Notes: generated from the sequence alone by a model not told the origin. A stretch of DNA of 64,000 bases from Caulobacter endophyticus (GCF_003116815.1 NZ_QDKQ01000014.1:62001-126000); one strand, 5' to 3'. Positions 20,369 to 29,585 are shown, counted from the first letter of the stretch. Numbers and translations: made by a program.

Positions 20369-21493
20369 GTGATCCGCAGGCACTTCTTCCTCATCGCGGC
20401 CGGAGTCGCCTTGATCCTGATGATCCTGGCCGGCGGAGCCAAGCTGCTGCTCGGCGGCAAGGCCGAAGGGCAGGGCGGTCCAGGCGGCCGCGCCACGGCC
20501 GTGTCACAGGTCGCCGTGGCCCAGCGTGCCTTCACCGACCGCATCGAAGTGCTGGGCGTGGCCAAGGGCCGCCAGTCGGTGACCATCACCTCCAACACCA
20601 CCGAGCTGATCACCGCCGTCCACTTCACCGACGGCCAGCTGGTCTCGCGCGGCCAGGTCCTGGTCACGCTGAAGGACGACCAGGAAACCGCCGACATCGC
20701 CCAGGCCCAGGCCAATCTGGACCAGGCCAAGCGCAACTACGACCGCTGGAAGACCCTGGCCGACAAGGGCATCGCCCCGCGCGCCACGGCCGAGCAGAAC
20801 CTGGCCGCCTACGAGAGCGCCAAGGCGGCCCTGGCCTCGGCCAAGGCCCAGCGCCTGGACCGCGTGATCCGCGCGCCGTTCGCCGGCCGCGTCGGCATCT
20901 CCGACGTCGCCCCCGGCACGCTGATCGCACCGGGCGGGGCCATCGTCAGCCTGGACGACGCCTCGGTGGTGCGCGTCGACTTCGCGGTGCCCGACCGCTA
21001 TCTCGCCACCCTGCGCGACGGCCTGCCGATCAAGGCCAGCCCCGACGCGCTGCCGGGCGAGACCTTCCAGGGCCAGATCGCCCAGATCGACACCCGCATC
21101 GATGCGGCCACCCGCGCCATCAAGGCCCGCGCCGAGTTTCCCAATCCGGGCGGCCGCCTGAAGCCGGGCATGCTGGTCAAGGTCGCCATCGACCAGGGCG
21201 TGCGCCAGGGCCTGGCCGTGCCGGAAGCGGCCGTTCAGTTCGAAGGCCAGCAGGCCTCGGTGTTCCTCGTCGCCAAGGGCGACAAGGGCCAGGTCGCCCG
21301 CCGCACCAACATCACCACCGGCCTGACGGCCGACGGCTTCGTCGAGATCCGTTCGGGCCTGAAGGCCGGTGACGTCGTGGTGGCCGACGGCCTCAACCGC
21401 GTGCAGGACGGCGGCGCGGTGCGCGACGTGGCCAAGCCGGCCGGCGGCCCGGGCGGTCAAGGCGGCAAGCCCCAAGACCGTAAGGCGGGCTGA
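20369..21493 (+). CDS. RND efflux periplasmic adaptor (membrane fusion protein)
   Basis: 374 aa from a GTG start that gives an N-terminal membrane anchor (HFFLIAAGVALILMILAGGA). Next come a lipoyl half-domain (VTITSNTTELITAVHFTDGQ), an alpha-hairpin rich in Ala/Gln (about 110-160), the second lipoyl half (RVIRAPFAGRVGISDVAPGT), and beta-barrel and membrane-proximal domains (GRLKPGMLVKVAI, FVEIRSGLKAGDVVVADGLN). A Gly/Lys-rich tail ends the protein. It bridges the inner-membrane pump to an outer-membrane channel not encoded here. Its stop overlaps the permease start by one base. Confidence 0.92.
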   Translation: MIRRHFFLIAAGVALILMILAGGAKLLLGGKAEGQGGPGGRATAVSQVAVAQRAFTDRIEVLGVAKGRQSVTITSNTTELITAVHFTDGQLVSRGQVLVTLKDDQETADIAQAQANLDQAKRNYDRWKTLADKGIAPRATAEQNLAAYESAKAALASAKAQRLDRVIRAPFAGRVGISDVAPGTLIAPGGAIVSLDDASVVRVDFAVPDRYLATLRDGLPIKASPDALPGETFQGQIAQIDTRIDAATRAIKARAEFPNPGGRLKPGMLVKVAIDQGVRQGLAVPEAAVQFEGQQASVFLVAKGDKGQVARRTNITTGLTADGFVEIRSGLKAGDVVVADGLNRVQDGGAVRDVAKPAGGPGGQGGKPQDRKAG

Positions 21494-24400
21494 TGCTTTC
21501 TGACATCTCCGTCCGCCGCCCGGTATTCGCCGCCGTCGCGGCGATCATCCTGTGCGTTATCGGCCTGGCGGCCTTCGGCTCGCTGCCGATCCGCGAGCTG
21601 CCCAACGTCGACCCGCCGGTGGTGTCGATCTCGACCGTCTATCGCGGCGCCTCGGCCGAGGTCATCGAGGAGCGCATCACCCAGGTGATCGAGCGCCAGG
21701 TCTCCGGCATTCAGGGCATCGACCGCGTCAACAGCTCCTCGCGCGACGGCCGCTCGCAGATCAGCATCACCTTCCGCCTGGACCGCGACCTGGACGCCGC
21801 CGCCAACGACGTGCGCGACGCCGTCAGCCGGGTGTCGGCCAACCTGCCCGACCAGGCCGACCCGCCGCAGATCGCCAAGGCCAACGCCGACGCCTCGCCG
21901 ATCATCATCCTGAACCTGACCTCGACCACTCTGGATCCGCTGGAGCTGGCCGACTACGCCGACCGCTATCTGGTCGAGCGGATGTCGACCATCGACGGCG
22001 TGGCTCAGGCCAACCTGTTCGGGGCCAAGATCTACGCCATGCGCATCTGGCTGAACGCCGACGCCATGGCCGCCCGGGGCGTCACCGTCAGCGACGTCGA
22101 GGACGCGCTGAACGCCCAGAACCTGGAACTGCCGGCCGGTTCGCTGGAAAGCAACGCCAAGGACTTCACCATCCGCGTGGCCCGCGCCTATGCGACGCCG
22201 GCCGACTTCGCCCGCCTGCCGATCCGGGCTGCAGACGGCGCCGGCTTCGTGCTGCGCCTGTCGGACGTGGCCCGCATCGAGGAAGGGCCGGACGAGCGCC
22301 GGCGCCTGTTCCGCGGCAACGGCGTCGACCAGGTCGGCATCGGCCTGACCCGTCAGTCGCAGGCCAACGACGTCGCCATCTCCGAGGCCGTCCGCAAGGA
22401 GGTCGAGGTCATCAACCAGACCCTGCCGCCCGGCACCAAGCTGGTGGTGGCCGTGGACAACTCGGTGTTCACCGCCGAGGCGATCCACGAGGTCTGGATC
22501 ACCATGGGCATGTCCGTGGGCCTGGTGGCGCTGGTCAACCTGATCTTCCTGGGCAGTTGGCGCTCGGCGCTGATCCCCTCGATCGTCGCGCCGATCTGCA
22601 TCCTGTCGACCTTTATCGTCCTGGCCCCGCTGGGCTTCTCGCTGAACCTCTTGACCCTGCTGGCCCTGGTGCTGGCCGTCGGCCTGGTGGTCGACGACGC
22701 CATCGTCGTGGTCGAGAACATCCAGCGCCGGGTGGACGAGGGCGAGCCGGCCCTGATCGCCGCCCAGCGCGGCTCGCGCCAGGTGTTCTTCGCCGTCGTC
22801 GCGACCACCATCGTGCTGATCTCGGTGTTCGCGCCGCTGATGTTCCTGCCCGGCTATATCGGCCGCCTCTTTGTCGAGCTGGCCGTGGCCATCGCCGCCG
22901 CCGTGGCCTTCTCGGCCGTGCTGGCGCTCAGCCTGTCGCCGATGATGGCCTCCAAGCTGCTCAAGCCCGCGCATGGCGGGGGCTGGTTCAACAAGCGCAT
23001 GGACTGGGCGATGGACCGGCTGAAGGAGAGCTACCGCGCCTCGCTCGAAGGCCTGCTGGGCGTCCGCGCCGCCAGCTTCGCCGCCGGCGGGGCGGTGATC
23101 CTGCTGGCCGGCTTCGCCGCGCTGCTGTTCGTCAGCTTGCCCAAGGAGCTGGTGCCGGCCGAGGACCGCGGCCGCGTCGACATCCAGATCAGCGCCCCGG
23201 AAGGCGCCGGCTTCGACTACACCTCGGCCATCGGCGCCAAGATCGAGAAGATCATGGCTCGCTATCGCGAGGACGGCATCGCCGAGCGCACCATCCTGAC
23301 CATCCCGCGCTTCGGCCAGAGCCAGTTCAACTCGGGCAACGGCGTGGTGGTGCTGAAGGGCTGGGGCGAGCGCGACAAGACCGCCGACGACGTGGCGGCC
23401 GAGCTCAACAAGGACCTCTCCAAGATCACCGGCGTGCGCGCCGTGGCCAGCGTTCGCGGCGCCTTCCAGCGCGGCGGGGGCGGTGGCGGTGGTGGCGGCA
23501 CCAATGTCGACATGATCGCCGTCGGCAACGACTACGTGCAGCTGTCCAATTGGCTGAAGCCGATCCTGGCCGCCGCCCAGGAAAACCCGGGCTTCTCGCG
23601 CCCGCGCATCGACTACGAGCCGACCGCGCCGCGCCTGTCGGTGCAGATCGATCTCGACAAGGCCGCCAGCCTCGGCGTCTCGGCCCAGGCCGTGGGCCGG
23701 GCGCTGGAGACCATGTTCGGTTCGCGCCAGGCGACGACCTACATCAAGAACGGCCAGGAATACGACGTCATCCTGCAGACCGAGCTCGACCAGCGCCGCA
23801 GCGTGGCCGATCTCGACAAGCTGCAGGTGCGCACCAACGCCGGCGGCCTGGTGCCGCTGTCGACGGTGGTCAAGACCGAGCTGCGGGGCGACACCCCCGA
23901 TCGCCCGCGCGTCGACCGCCTGCGCTCGGTGACCCTGACCACCCAGCTCTCGCCCGGCTACACGGTCGAGGATGCGGTCAGCTTCTTCCAGGCCCAGGCT
24001 GCGCAGCACCCGACGCCCGGCGTCAGCATCAAGTGGGGCGGCCAGGCCAAGGACTATCTGGAAGGCTCGGGCGGGATCGCCATCGCCTTCGGCCTGGCCC
24101 TGCTGCTGGTGTTCCTGGTGCTGGCCGCGCAGTTCGAAAGCTGGATCCACCCGGCGGTGATCATGCTGACCGTGCCGCTGGCGGTGCTGGGCGGGCTGTT
24201 CGGCCTGGTCATGGCCGGCTCGACCATCAACACCTACAGCCAGATCGGCCTGATCATCCTGATAGGCATCGCCGCCAAGAACGGCATCCTGATCGTCGAG
24301 TTCGCCAACCAGCTGCGCGACGAAGGCCTGAAGGTCACCGAGGCGGTGATCGAGGCGGCGGCCCTGCGCCTGCGTCCGATCATCATGACCTCGATCGCCA

Positions 24401-24639
24401 CCGCCATGGGCGCCCTGCCGCTGCTTCTGTGGACAGGGGCGGGGGCGGGAAGCCGCCAGACGATCGGGGCCGTGATCTTCTTCGGCGCGATCGTGGCGAC
24501 CCTGCTAACGCTGTTCATCGTTCCGGTGTTCTACAACCTGCTCGCACGCTTCACGAAATCTCCGGAGTGGACGGCGCGGCAGATCGAGGATTATGAAGCG
24601 CGCGAAAAGGCGGGCGAGGGGCATACCTCACCCGTATAA
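21493..24639 (+). CDS. RND multidrug efflux permease (HAE1 family)
   Basis: 1048 aa, full length. N-terminal SVRRPVFAAVAAIILCVIGL, then porter domains, TM4 with the proton-relay Asp pair in VLAVGLVVDDAIVVVENIQR, second-half transmembrane block (GIAIAFGLALLLVFLVLAAQ, QIGLIILIGIAAKNGILIVE) and C-terminal RQTIGAVIFFGAIVATLLTL. It is of the MexB/MdtB type, exporting hydrophobic compounds with the adaptor upstream. An odd feature is a run of nine glycines in the porter region (near residue 660, QRGGGGGGGGGTNVD), encoded by a GGx-rich tract at 23472-23501. The drug range cannot be read from sequence. Confidence 0.94.
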   Translation: MLSDISVRRPVFAAVAAIILCVIGLAAFGSLPIRELPNVDPPVVSISTVYRGASAEVIEERITQVIERQVSGIQGIDRVNSSSRDGRSQISITFRLDRDLDAAANDVRDAVSRVSANLPDQADPPQIAKANADASPIIILNLTSTTLDPLELADYADRYLVERMSTIDGVAQANLFGAKIYAMRIWLNADAMAARGVTVSDVEDALNAQNLELPAGSLESNAKDFTIRVARAYATPADFARLPIRAADGAGFVLRLSDVARIEEGPDERRRLFRGNGVDQVGIGLTRQSQANDVAISEAVRKEVEVINQTLPPGTKLVVAVDNSVFTAEAIHEVWITMGMSVGLVALVNLIFLGSWRSALIPSIVAPICILSTFIVLAPLGFSLNLLTLLALVLAVGLVVDDAIVVVENIQRRVDEGEPALIAAQRGSRQVFFAVVATTIVLISVFAPLMFLPGYIGRLFVELAVAIAAAVAFSAVLALSLSPMMASKLLKPAHGGGWFNKRMDWAMDRLKESYRASLEGLLGVRAASFAAGGAVILLAGFAALLFVSLPKELVPAEDRGRVDIQISAPEGAGFDYTSAIGAKIEKIMARYREDGIAERTILTIPRFGQSQFNSGNGVVVLKGWGERDKTADDVAAELNKDLSKITGVRAVASVRGAFQRGGGGGGGGGTNVDMIAVGNDYVQLSNWLKPILAAAQENPGFSRPRIDYEPTAPRLSVQIDLDKAASLGVSAQAVGRALETMFGSRQATTYIKNGQEYDVILQTELDQRRSVADLDKLQVRTNAGGLVPLSTVVKTELRGDTPDRPRVDRLRSVTLTTQLSPGYTVEDAVSFFQAQAAQHPTPGVSIKWGGQAKDYLEGSGGIAIAFGLALLLVFLVLAAQFESWIHPAVIMLTVPLAVLGGLFGLVMAGSTINTYSQIGLIILIGIAAKNGILIVEFANQLRDEGLKVTEAVIEAAALRLRPIIMTSIATAMGALPLLLWTGAGAGSRQTIGAVIFFGAIVATLLTLFIVPVFYNLLARFTKSPEWTARQIEDYEAREKAGEGHTSPV

Positions 24640-24653
24640 ACGGGTGAGGAAGC

Positions 24654-27008
24654 ATGGCTGACGGGTCTCTGACGGCCAAGCGGCAGGAAATCGCGCTGCT
24701 GCGGCGTCTCGAGGAACGCATTCTCTGGCTGGCGTCGTGGACGATCCACAACGCCAACCACCGTCGCGAAAGCCGCGACGGGCTGAAGGTGGGCGGGCAC
24801 CAGGCCTCATGCGCCTCGATGACCACCCTGATGACGGCGCTCTACATGAAGGCGCTGCGGCCGCAGGACCGGGTGGCGGTCAAGCCGCACGCCAGCCCCG
24901 TCTTCCACGCCATCCAGCACCTGTTCGGCCGCCAGAGCCTGGACAAGCTGAAGGCCTTCCGCGCCCTGGGCGGCGCGCAGTCCTATCCCTCGCGGACCAA
25001 GGACGTGGACGACGTCGACTTCTCGACCGGCTCGGTGGGCCTGGGCGTGGCGGTCACGGCCTTCGCCTCGCTGGCCCAGGACTATCTGGCCGCGCGCGGC
25101 TCGGTGAAGCCCGAGGCCATGGGGCGGATGATCTCGCTGCTGGGCGACGCCGAGCTGGACGAGGGCAACATCTACGAAGCCCTGATCGAGGCCTGCAAGC
25201 ACGACCTGCGCAACACCTGGTGGATCGTCGACTACAACCGCCAGAGCCTGGACGCGACGACCAAGGACCGGATGTTCACCCGCTATGGCGAGATCTTCGA
25301 GGCCGCCGGCTGGACCGTCGAGACCCTGAAGTGGTCCAAGCGCCAGCGCGAGGCCTTCGAGCGACCGGGCGGTGCGGCGCTGAAGGCCTGGATCGAGACC
25401 GCGCCCAACGACCTCTATTCGGCCCTGACCTATCAGGGCGGGGCGGCCTGGCGCGAGCGGCTGACCGCCGACCTGGCGGGCGAGCCTGACGCCCTGGCGC
25501 TGGTCGGCGCCTACAAGGACGTCGACCTGGGCGAACTGATGACCGAGCTGGGCGGCCACTGCCTGGAGACGATCCTGGAGGCCTTCGAGCGGGCTTCGCG
25601 TGACGATGCGCCCCGGTTCTTCATCGCCTACACCGTCAAGGGCCTGCGGCTGCCGTTCCAGGGTCACAAGGACAACCACGCGGGCCTGATGAACCCCACC
25701 CAGATCGCCGAGCTGCGCGAGCGCCTGGGCGTGGTCGAGGGCGAGGAGTGGGATGCGCTGTCGGGTTTGTCATCGGCCGAGCGCACGGCGCTGAAGGGCC
25801 TGGTGGCCCGCGCGCCCTTCGCGATCGCCAACGATCGCAACTACACGGCGGCGACCGTGGCGACGCCGACGCAGGACGAGCTCCTGGCGGCGGTGGCAGG
25901 CGGCGGCGACCAGTCGACCCAGGCCGCCTTCGGCAAGGTCATGTTCGACATCGCCGCCCGCAAGGACGAGTTCGCCGGCCGCGTGGTGACGACCTCGCCG
26001 GACGTCACGGTCTCGACCAATCTCGGCGGCTTCGTTAACCGGCGCGGCGTGTTCCATCGCCGCGCCCATGAGGACGTCTTCAAGCGCCGCCGCATCCCCT
26101 CTGCCCAGGTGTGGTCGATGGGGGAGACGGGGCAGCACGTCGAACTGGGCATCGCCGAGAACAACCTGTTCATCGCCCTGGCCGCCATGGGGCTGACCGC
26201 CCCGTTGTTCGGCGAGCGCCTGTTCCCGGTCGGCACGCTGTACGATCCCTTCATCGCTCGCGGTCTCGATGCCCTGAACTACGCCTGCTACCAGGACGCC
26301 CGGTTCCTGCTGGTGGCGACGCCCTCGGGTCTGACCCTGGCCCCCGAAGGCGGGGCGCACCAGTCGATCGGCTCGCCCCTCATCGGCATGAGCCAGCCGG
26401 GGCTGGACAGTTACGAGCCAGCCTTCGCCGACGAGACGGCGGTGCTGATGGCCCACGCCTTCGACCGCATCCAGGCCGCCGACGGCTGCTCGACCTATCT
26501 GCGACTGTCGACCCGCGCCATCGCCCAGCCGGAGCGCTCTGACCAGGCCTGGAAGACCGGCGTGGTCGAGGGCGCCTACTGGCTGAAGCCGCCGGCCCCG
26601 GACGCGCGGCTGGCCATCGTCTGCAGCGGGGCCCTGGCCCCCGAGGCGCTGGAGGCCCACGCGGCCCTGCTGGAGGACGAACCGGGCGCGGGTCTGCTGG
26701 CCGTCACCTCGGCCGACGTGCTGCACCGCGACTGGACCGCGGCAGGCCGTTCGCGCTGGACGGAAGGCGCCAGGCGGACCTCGACGGTGGAGCGGTTGCT
26801 GGCCGACCTGCCGCGCGAGGCGGGGCTGGTGACCCTGGTCGATGGCGCGCCGGCGACGCTGTCGTGGCTAGGCTCGGTGCACGGCCATCGCCTGCGGGCG
26901 CTGGGGCTGGAGACCTTCGGCCAGTCGGGTGACCTGCCGGATCTCTACGCGAAGTACCGGCTGGACGCCGACGCCGTGCTGGACGCCTGCGCGGACCTGC
27001 TGGCTTAG
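24654..27008 (+). CDS. Transketolase / pyruvate dehydrogenase E1-like protein
   Basis: 784 aa. The N-terminal half binds thiamine diphosphate: KPHASPVFHAIQHL, DFSTGSVGLGVAVTAFASLA, the GDxx..N-type segment LLGDAELDEGNIYEAL followed by WWIVDYNRQSLD, and YTVKGLRLPFQGHKDNHAG. The C-terminal half has the Pyr domain (VWSMGETGQHVELGIAENN, ALNYACYQDARFLLVATPSG) and a transketolase C domain. The layout resembles homodimeric AceE more than sugar transketolases. No E2 or E3 gene is adjacent, so it may act alone as a 2-oxoacid or ketose-converting enzyme. It begins 15 bp after the efflux permease. Confidence 0.8.
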   Translation: MADGSLTAKRQEIALLRRLEERILWLASWTIHNANHRRESRDGLKVGGHQASCASMTTLMTALYMKALRPQDRVAVKPHASPVFHAIQHLFGRQSLDKLKAFRALGGAQSYPSRTKDVDDVDFSTGSVGLGVAVTAFASLAQDYLAARGSVKPEAMGRMISLLGDAELDEGNIYEALIEACKHDLRNTWWIVDYNRQSLDATTKDRMFTRYGEIFEAAGWTVETLKWSKRQREAFERPGGAALKAWIETAPNDLYSALTYQGGAAWRERLTADLAGEPDALALVGAYKDVDLGELMTELGGHCLETILEAFERASRDDAPRFFIAYTVKGLRLPFQGHKDNHAGLMNPTQIAELRERLGVVEGEEWDALSGLSSAERTALKGLVARAPFAIANDRNYTAATVATPTQDELLAAVAGGGDQSTQAAFGKVMFDIAARKDEFAGRVVTTSPDVTVSTNLGGFVNRRGVFHRRAHEDVFKRRRIPSAQVWSMGETGQHVELGIAENNLFIALAAMGLTAPLFGERLFPVGTLYDPFIARGLDALNYACYQDARFLLVATPSGLTLAPEGGAHQSIGSPLIGMSQPGLDSYEPAFADETAVLMAHAFDRIQAADGCSTYLRLSTRAIAQPERSDQAWKTGVVEGAYWLKPPAPDARLAIVCSGALAPEALEAHAALLEDEPGAGLLAVTSADVLHRDWTAAGRSRWTEGARRTSTVERLLADLPREAGLVTLVDGAPATLSWLGSVHGHRLRALGLETFGQSGDLPDLYAKYRLDADAVLDACADLLA

Positions 27009-27027
27009 GCCGTCGTCAAAAACAATT

Positions 27028-27161
27028 CGTCATCCCGGAAAGCCCGAAGGGCTTATCCGGGACCTAGGGGGACAGGGCGCGGTGACGGGGTTCTGTAGTC
27101 GCCTTGCGGCGGCCCCTGGGTCCCGGCTCTTCGCGCTGCGCGCTACGGCCGGGAGGACGAC
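27028..27161. repeat. Dispersed intergenic palindrome, family 3
   Basis: It fills the gap between two convergent genes. The outer arms CGTCATCCCGG and CCGGGAGGACG pair imperfectly, and the inner arms TCCGGGACCTAGG and CCTGGGTCCCGG are strong. It is a third sequence family in the same structural role as 9180-9342 and 46289-46395, probably a two-way transcription end. Confidence 0.7.
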
Positions 27162-27182
27162 GAAGGGGCGTGAGGGCCGGGG

Positions 27183-27545
27183 TCAGCGCGTCCCCGGATC
27201 CGGCTGCGGATCTATCCCGACGATCAGGTCGTCGCGGATCAGGTAGGCGATGACGGCGAGGTTCTGGGACCACAGGCGGCCGTCGGGGCGGCGCAGGGCG
27301 ATCTCGACATCGGCGTGGACCCAGCCGTCGGTCTGGCGGCGCACGCGCATCAGGCTGATATCGACGCCGGCCATGGCGAACTGGCGCTCGAAATAGCCGC
27401 GGGCGGCCTCGATGCCGACGATCTGGCCGCCTTCCAGCACGTCGGCGAAGGCGATGTCGGGGTGAAGCTGGGCGACCACCGTCTCGAGGTCGCGCCGACG
27501 CGTCGCATCGAAGTGCCGGGTCAGCAACACTTCAGCCTTCGCCAT
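27183..27545 (-). CDS. NTF2/SnoaL-like protein (copy 1)
   Basis: 120 aa, one SnoaL/NTF2-like cone fold. It starts AKAEVLLTRHFDATRRRDLE, then LHPDIAFADVLEGGQIVGIEAARGYF, and strands VHADVEIALRRPDGRLWSQN. Such proteins may be isomerases, hydrolases or ligand binders; no catalytic set is obvious. It follows the second NTF2-like gene by two bases and is similar to it in length and in the motif GGxxVGxEAxR, so the pair looks like a tandem duplication. Last gene of a cytochrome-NTF2-NTF2 operon. Confidence 0.75.
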   Translation of the reverse strand: MAKAEVLLTRHFDATRRRDLETVVAQLHPDIAFADVLEGGQIVGIEAARGYFERQFAMAGVDISLMRVRRQTDGWVHADVEIALRRPDGRLWSQNLAVIAYLIRDDLIVGIDPQPDPGTR

Positions 27546-27547
27546 CG

Positions 27548-27910
27548 TTACGCCTCGTCCAAACGCTCGACTATATCCATGCGCGACACGCGCTCGCCTT
27601 GGAACGTGTAGATATGTCGCACGCAGCTGTCGGACCAGAGGCGGCCCTCAAGGTTATGCACCGTCTGGTTCGTGGAAACCGACACCCGTCCGTCGTCCAG
27701 CGTGGTGAACTCCAGGGGCGCGGCCTCGACCCGGACCATGCCGTCGCGCCGCGCCCATAAGGCCCGCATCGCCTCGACCCCCACGAGCCGGCCGCCGGCG
27801 ATCTGGTCTGGCCAGTCGACGGCGGGATCCAGCTCGGCTGCGAAGGCGTCGAAATCGCCCTTGTTGTAGGCGTCGTAGAGCCGGGTCAGGAGGGCGATGC
27901 GAGGGGTCAT
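27548..27910 (-). CDS. NTF2/SnoaL-like protein (copy 2)
   Basis: 120 aa from the ATG at 27908-27910, which overlaps the cytochrome stop codon (ATGA). The protein begins TPRIALLTRLYDAYNKGDFD and carries LDPAVDWPDQIAGGRLVGVE and VHNLEGRLWSDSCVRHIYTF, typical of SnoaL-like domains. It is a paralogue of the protein encoded immediately downstream. Function is unknown. Coupling to a c-type cytochrome suggests a role with a redox partner or with a small aromatic or polyketide-like ligand, but this is speculation. Confidence 0.78.
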   Translation of the reverse strand: MTPRIALLTRLYDAYNKGDFDAFAAELDPAVDWPDQIAGGRLVGVEAMRALWARRDGMVRVEAAPLEFTTLDDGRVSVSTNQTVHNLEGRLWSDSCVRHIYTFQGERVSRMDIVERLDEA

Positions 27911-28446
27911 TTGGATGTCGGTGCGGGGGCTGTCGCCGCTGAGGGCTCGGGCTTGTAACCGGTCTCGACCTTCAGATAGGCGATCAAGTCGATCCGGTCC
28001 TTGGGGTTGGACAGGCCCGCGAAGGTCATCTTGGTGCCTGGCAGGAAGGTGCGCGGATTGTCGAGCCAGTGGTCCAGGTGCTCGGCGTCCCACGTGAAGC
28101 CGGCGTTCTTGACGGCGTCCGAATAGGCGTACTTCGGATGGGTCCCGGCCTTGCGGCCGAACACGCCGTAAAGGTTCGGGCCGGTCATGTTGGGGCCGCC
28201 CTGCGCGATGGTGTGGCACGAGCGGCAGAGGGCGAACTTGCTCTGGCCGTTCAGCAGGTCGCCGGTGTTGTAGGGGGCGGGGAGGGCGGCCAGCGCTGCG
28301 GCCTTCTCGGCCGGGGTCGGCGGTGGGGCGGCGGGCGGCGCGGGGGCGCCCGAGCCGGAGGTTTCGCCGCCCTTCGAGCAGGCGGTCATGGTCAGGCCGA
28401 AGCACAGGCAGAGCGTCGCGGCGGCGACGGCGGAAAGGGTACGCAT
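27907..28446 (-). CDS. c-type cytochrome lipoprotein
   Basis: 179 aa. I chose the ATG at 28444-28446 because it gives a lipoprotein signal (MRTLSAVAAATLCLCFGLTM then TAC, with the lipobox Cys near residue 23). A Pro/Ala-rich linker precedes one class I cytochrome c domain: heme site CRSCH, GPNLYGVFGRKAG, and the axial Met region FLPGTKMTFAGLSNP, ending with YLKVETGYKPEP. It is a membrane-tethered periplasmic electron carrier similar to mitochondrial cytochrome c/CycM. First gene of the three-gene minus-strand unit. Confidence 0.9.
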   Translation of the reverse strand: MRTLSAVAAATLCLCFGLTMTACSKGGETSGSGAPAPPAAPPPTPAEKAAALAALPAPYNTGDLLNGQSKFALCRSCHTIAQGGPNMTGPNLYGVFGRKAGTHPKYAYSDAVKNAGFTWDAEHLDHWLDNPRTFLPGTKMTFAGLSNPKDRIDLIAYLKVETGYKPEPSAATAPAPTSK

Positions 28447-28608
28447 CACAATCCCCGTAGGCGTTATGTCGCAAGGCTTGCGACGCCGCGCCGCATTCAA
28501 ATCCAAGCCGGTTTCTGACCCGTGAATTCATCGCGGAACGACGTTATTCGGTCAAGGTCTTGCCGCAGTTCAAAAGGGCTCCCTGCGACATCGTCTGCTA
28601 TCTAGCGA

Positions 28609-28682
28609 GATTCACTAGAAAAATGTGATTTCGAGAACCGTGGGTATGCACGGAAGAATTTGACCGCCGTTAACCATGATTC
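28609..28682 (+). promoter_or_regulatory. gcrA promoter region with two GANTC methylation sites
   Basis: The 288-bp gap before gcrA contains GATTC at 28609-28613 and at 28678-28682, both CcrM methylation sites (GANTC). It also has a GTTAACC half-site for CtrA at 28670-28676, overlapping the approach to the second GANTC. In Caulobacter the gcrA promoter responds to DnaA, CtrA and methylation state; the elements seen here fit that scheme. No clear DnaA box was found by eye. Confidence 0.5.
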
Positions 28683-28734
28683 TACCGAAGAAGGGCGGGG
28701 GCTGATCCCGCACCCTTAAGAAGCGGAAACCGTC

Positions 28735-29226
28735 ATGGACTGGAACGAGGAACGTACCGCCACGCTCAGGAAGTTGTGGCTCGAAGGGTTGAGCGCCAGC
28801 CAGGTGGCGCGCCAGCTGGGCGGCGTCAGCCGCAGCGCCGTCATCGGCAAGATCCACCGCCTGGGCATCACCGTCCGCGAAACCCCGGTGCGCCAGCGCG
28901 CCGTCACCGTCCGGGTGTCGCGCCAGGCCCCGCGGGCCCGCACCAACGCACCGGCCCAGGCCCGTCCGGCCATGCGCGCCCAGGCCGCGGTGATGGAGGA
29001 GCTGACCCCGACCGCCAGCATCCTCGACCTGTCGATGCACTCGTGCCGCTGGCCGATCGGCAATCCGGACGCCGGCGATTTCGGCTTCTGCGGCCGCGAG
29101 ACGACCAGCAAGCGCGCCTCGTACTGCCCCGACCACACCCAGGGCGCCTTCCGCCGCTTCCAGAGCTCGGCCGACATCGACGCCTGGACCCGCCAGAGCC
29201 TGCCCCAGGAACGTCGCGTCCTCTGA
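28735..29226 (+). CDS. gcrA: Cell-cycle master regulator GcrA
   Basis: 163 aa. The N-terminal helix-turn-helix is diagnostic: DWNEERTATLRKLWLEGLSA then SQVARQLGGVSRSAVIGKIHRLG. A basic linker (about 50-85) follows. The C-terminal RNA-polymerase sigma-interacting part has four conserved Cys/His positions, in SCRWPIGNP, FCGRE and YCPDH. GcrA binds sigma-70 holoenzyme and activates promoters carrying methylated GANTC sites, driving S-phase genes. The C-terminal Phe/Arg-rich end QGAFRRFQSS is also typical. This gene is the strongest evidence that the organism is a Caulobacter relative. Confidence 0.97.
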   Translation: MDWNEERTATLRKLWLEGLSASQVARQLGGVSRSAVIGKIHRLGITVRETPVRQRAVTVRVSRQAPRARTNAPAQARPAMRAQAAVMEELTPTASILDLSMHSCRWPIGNPDAGDFGFCGRETTSKRASYCPDHTQGAFRRFQSSADIDAWTRQSLPQERRVL

Positions 29227-29263
29227 CGCGCCCTCAAGCCCTCTCAGAGAGAGAGACACCCCC

Positions 29264-29464
29264 ATGATCCTCATCGAGAACGCCGCCGGCAGCAGCCAGG
29301 TGATCACGATCATCCAGGAATTCGCGGGCCACTCGGTCTCGCGCGACCTGCAGCCGGGCGACGCCGCCCGCATCCCGGTCGGCCAGTTCAAGTCGATCGT
29401 CGTGCGCGAGACCTATCCGGAAGACTGGATGAGCCGCGTACGTAGCCGCCAGGCCGCCGCCTGA
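29264..29464 (+). CDS. Small conserved-looking protein downstream of gcrA
   Basis: 66 aa, starting MILIENAAGSSQVITIIQEF, with a central LQPGDAARIPVGQFKSIVVR and a basic C-terminus. A purine-rich AGAGAGAGA sequence (29247-29255) precedes the ATG. It is soluble, mostly beta, with no recognised family. It begins 37 bp after gcrA and ends before the terminator at 29586, so it is probably co-transcribed with gcrA. Confidence 0.6.
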   Translation: MILIENAAGSSQVITIIQEFAGHSVSRDLQPGDAARIPVGQFKSIVVRETYPEDWMSRVRSRQAAA

Positions 29465-29585
29465 GGCCTGATCCGAGGTTTGATCTTCGCGGAACAGCGC
29501 GCTCGCCCATAAGGAGGCTGGAGCAAAGCGCTGAGGATCGCGAAGCCGAACTTGGCAAAGTACGTCTAGACAGTCCGCGTAAAGA

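Noticed and set aside
21457..24150. An 897-codon open frame antisense to the RND permease
   Set aside because: Same composition artefact; the permease is unmistakable.
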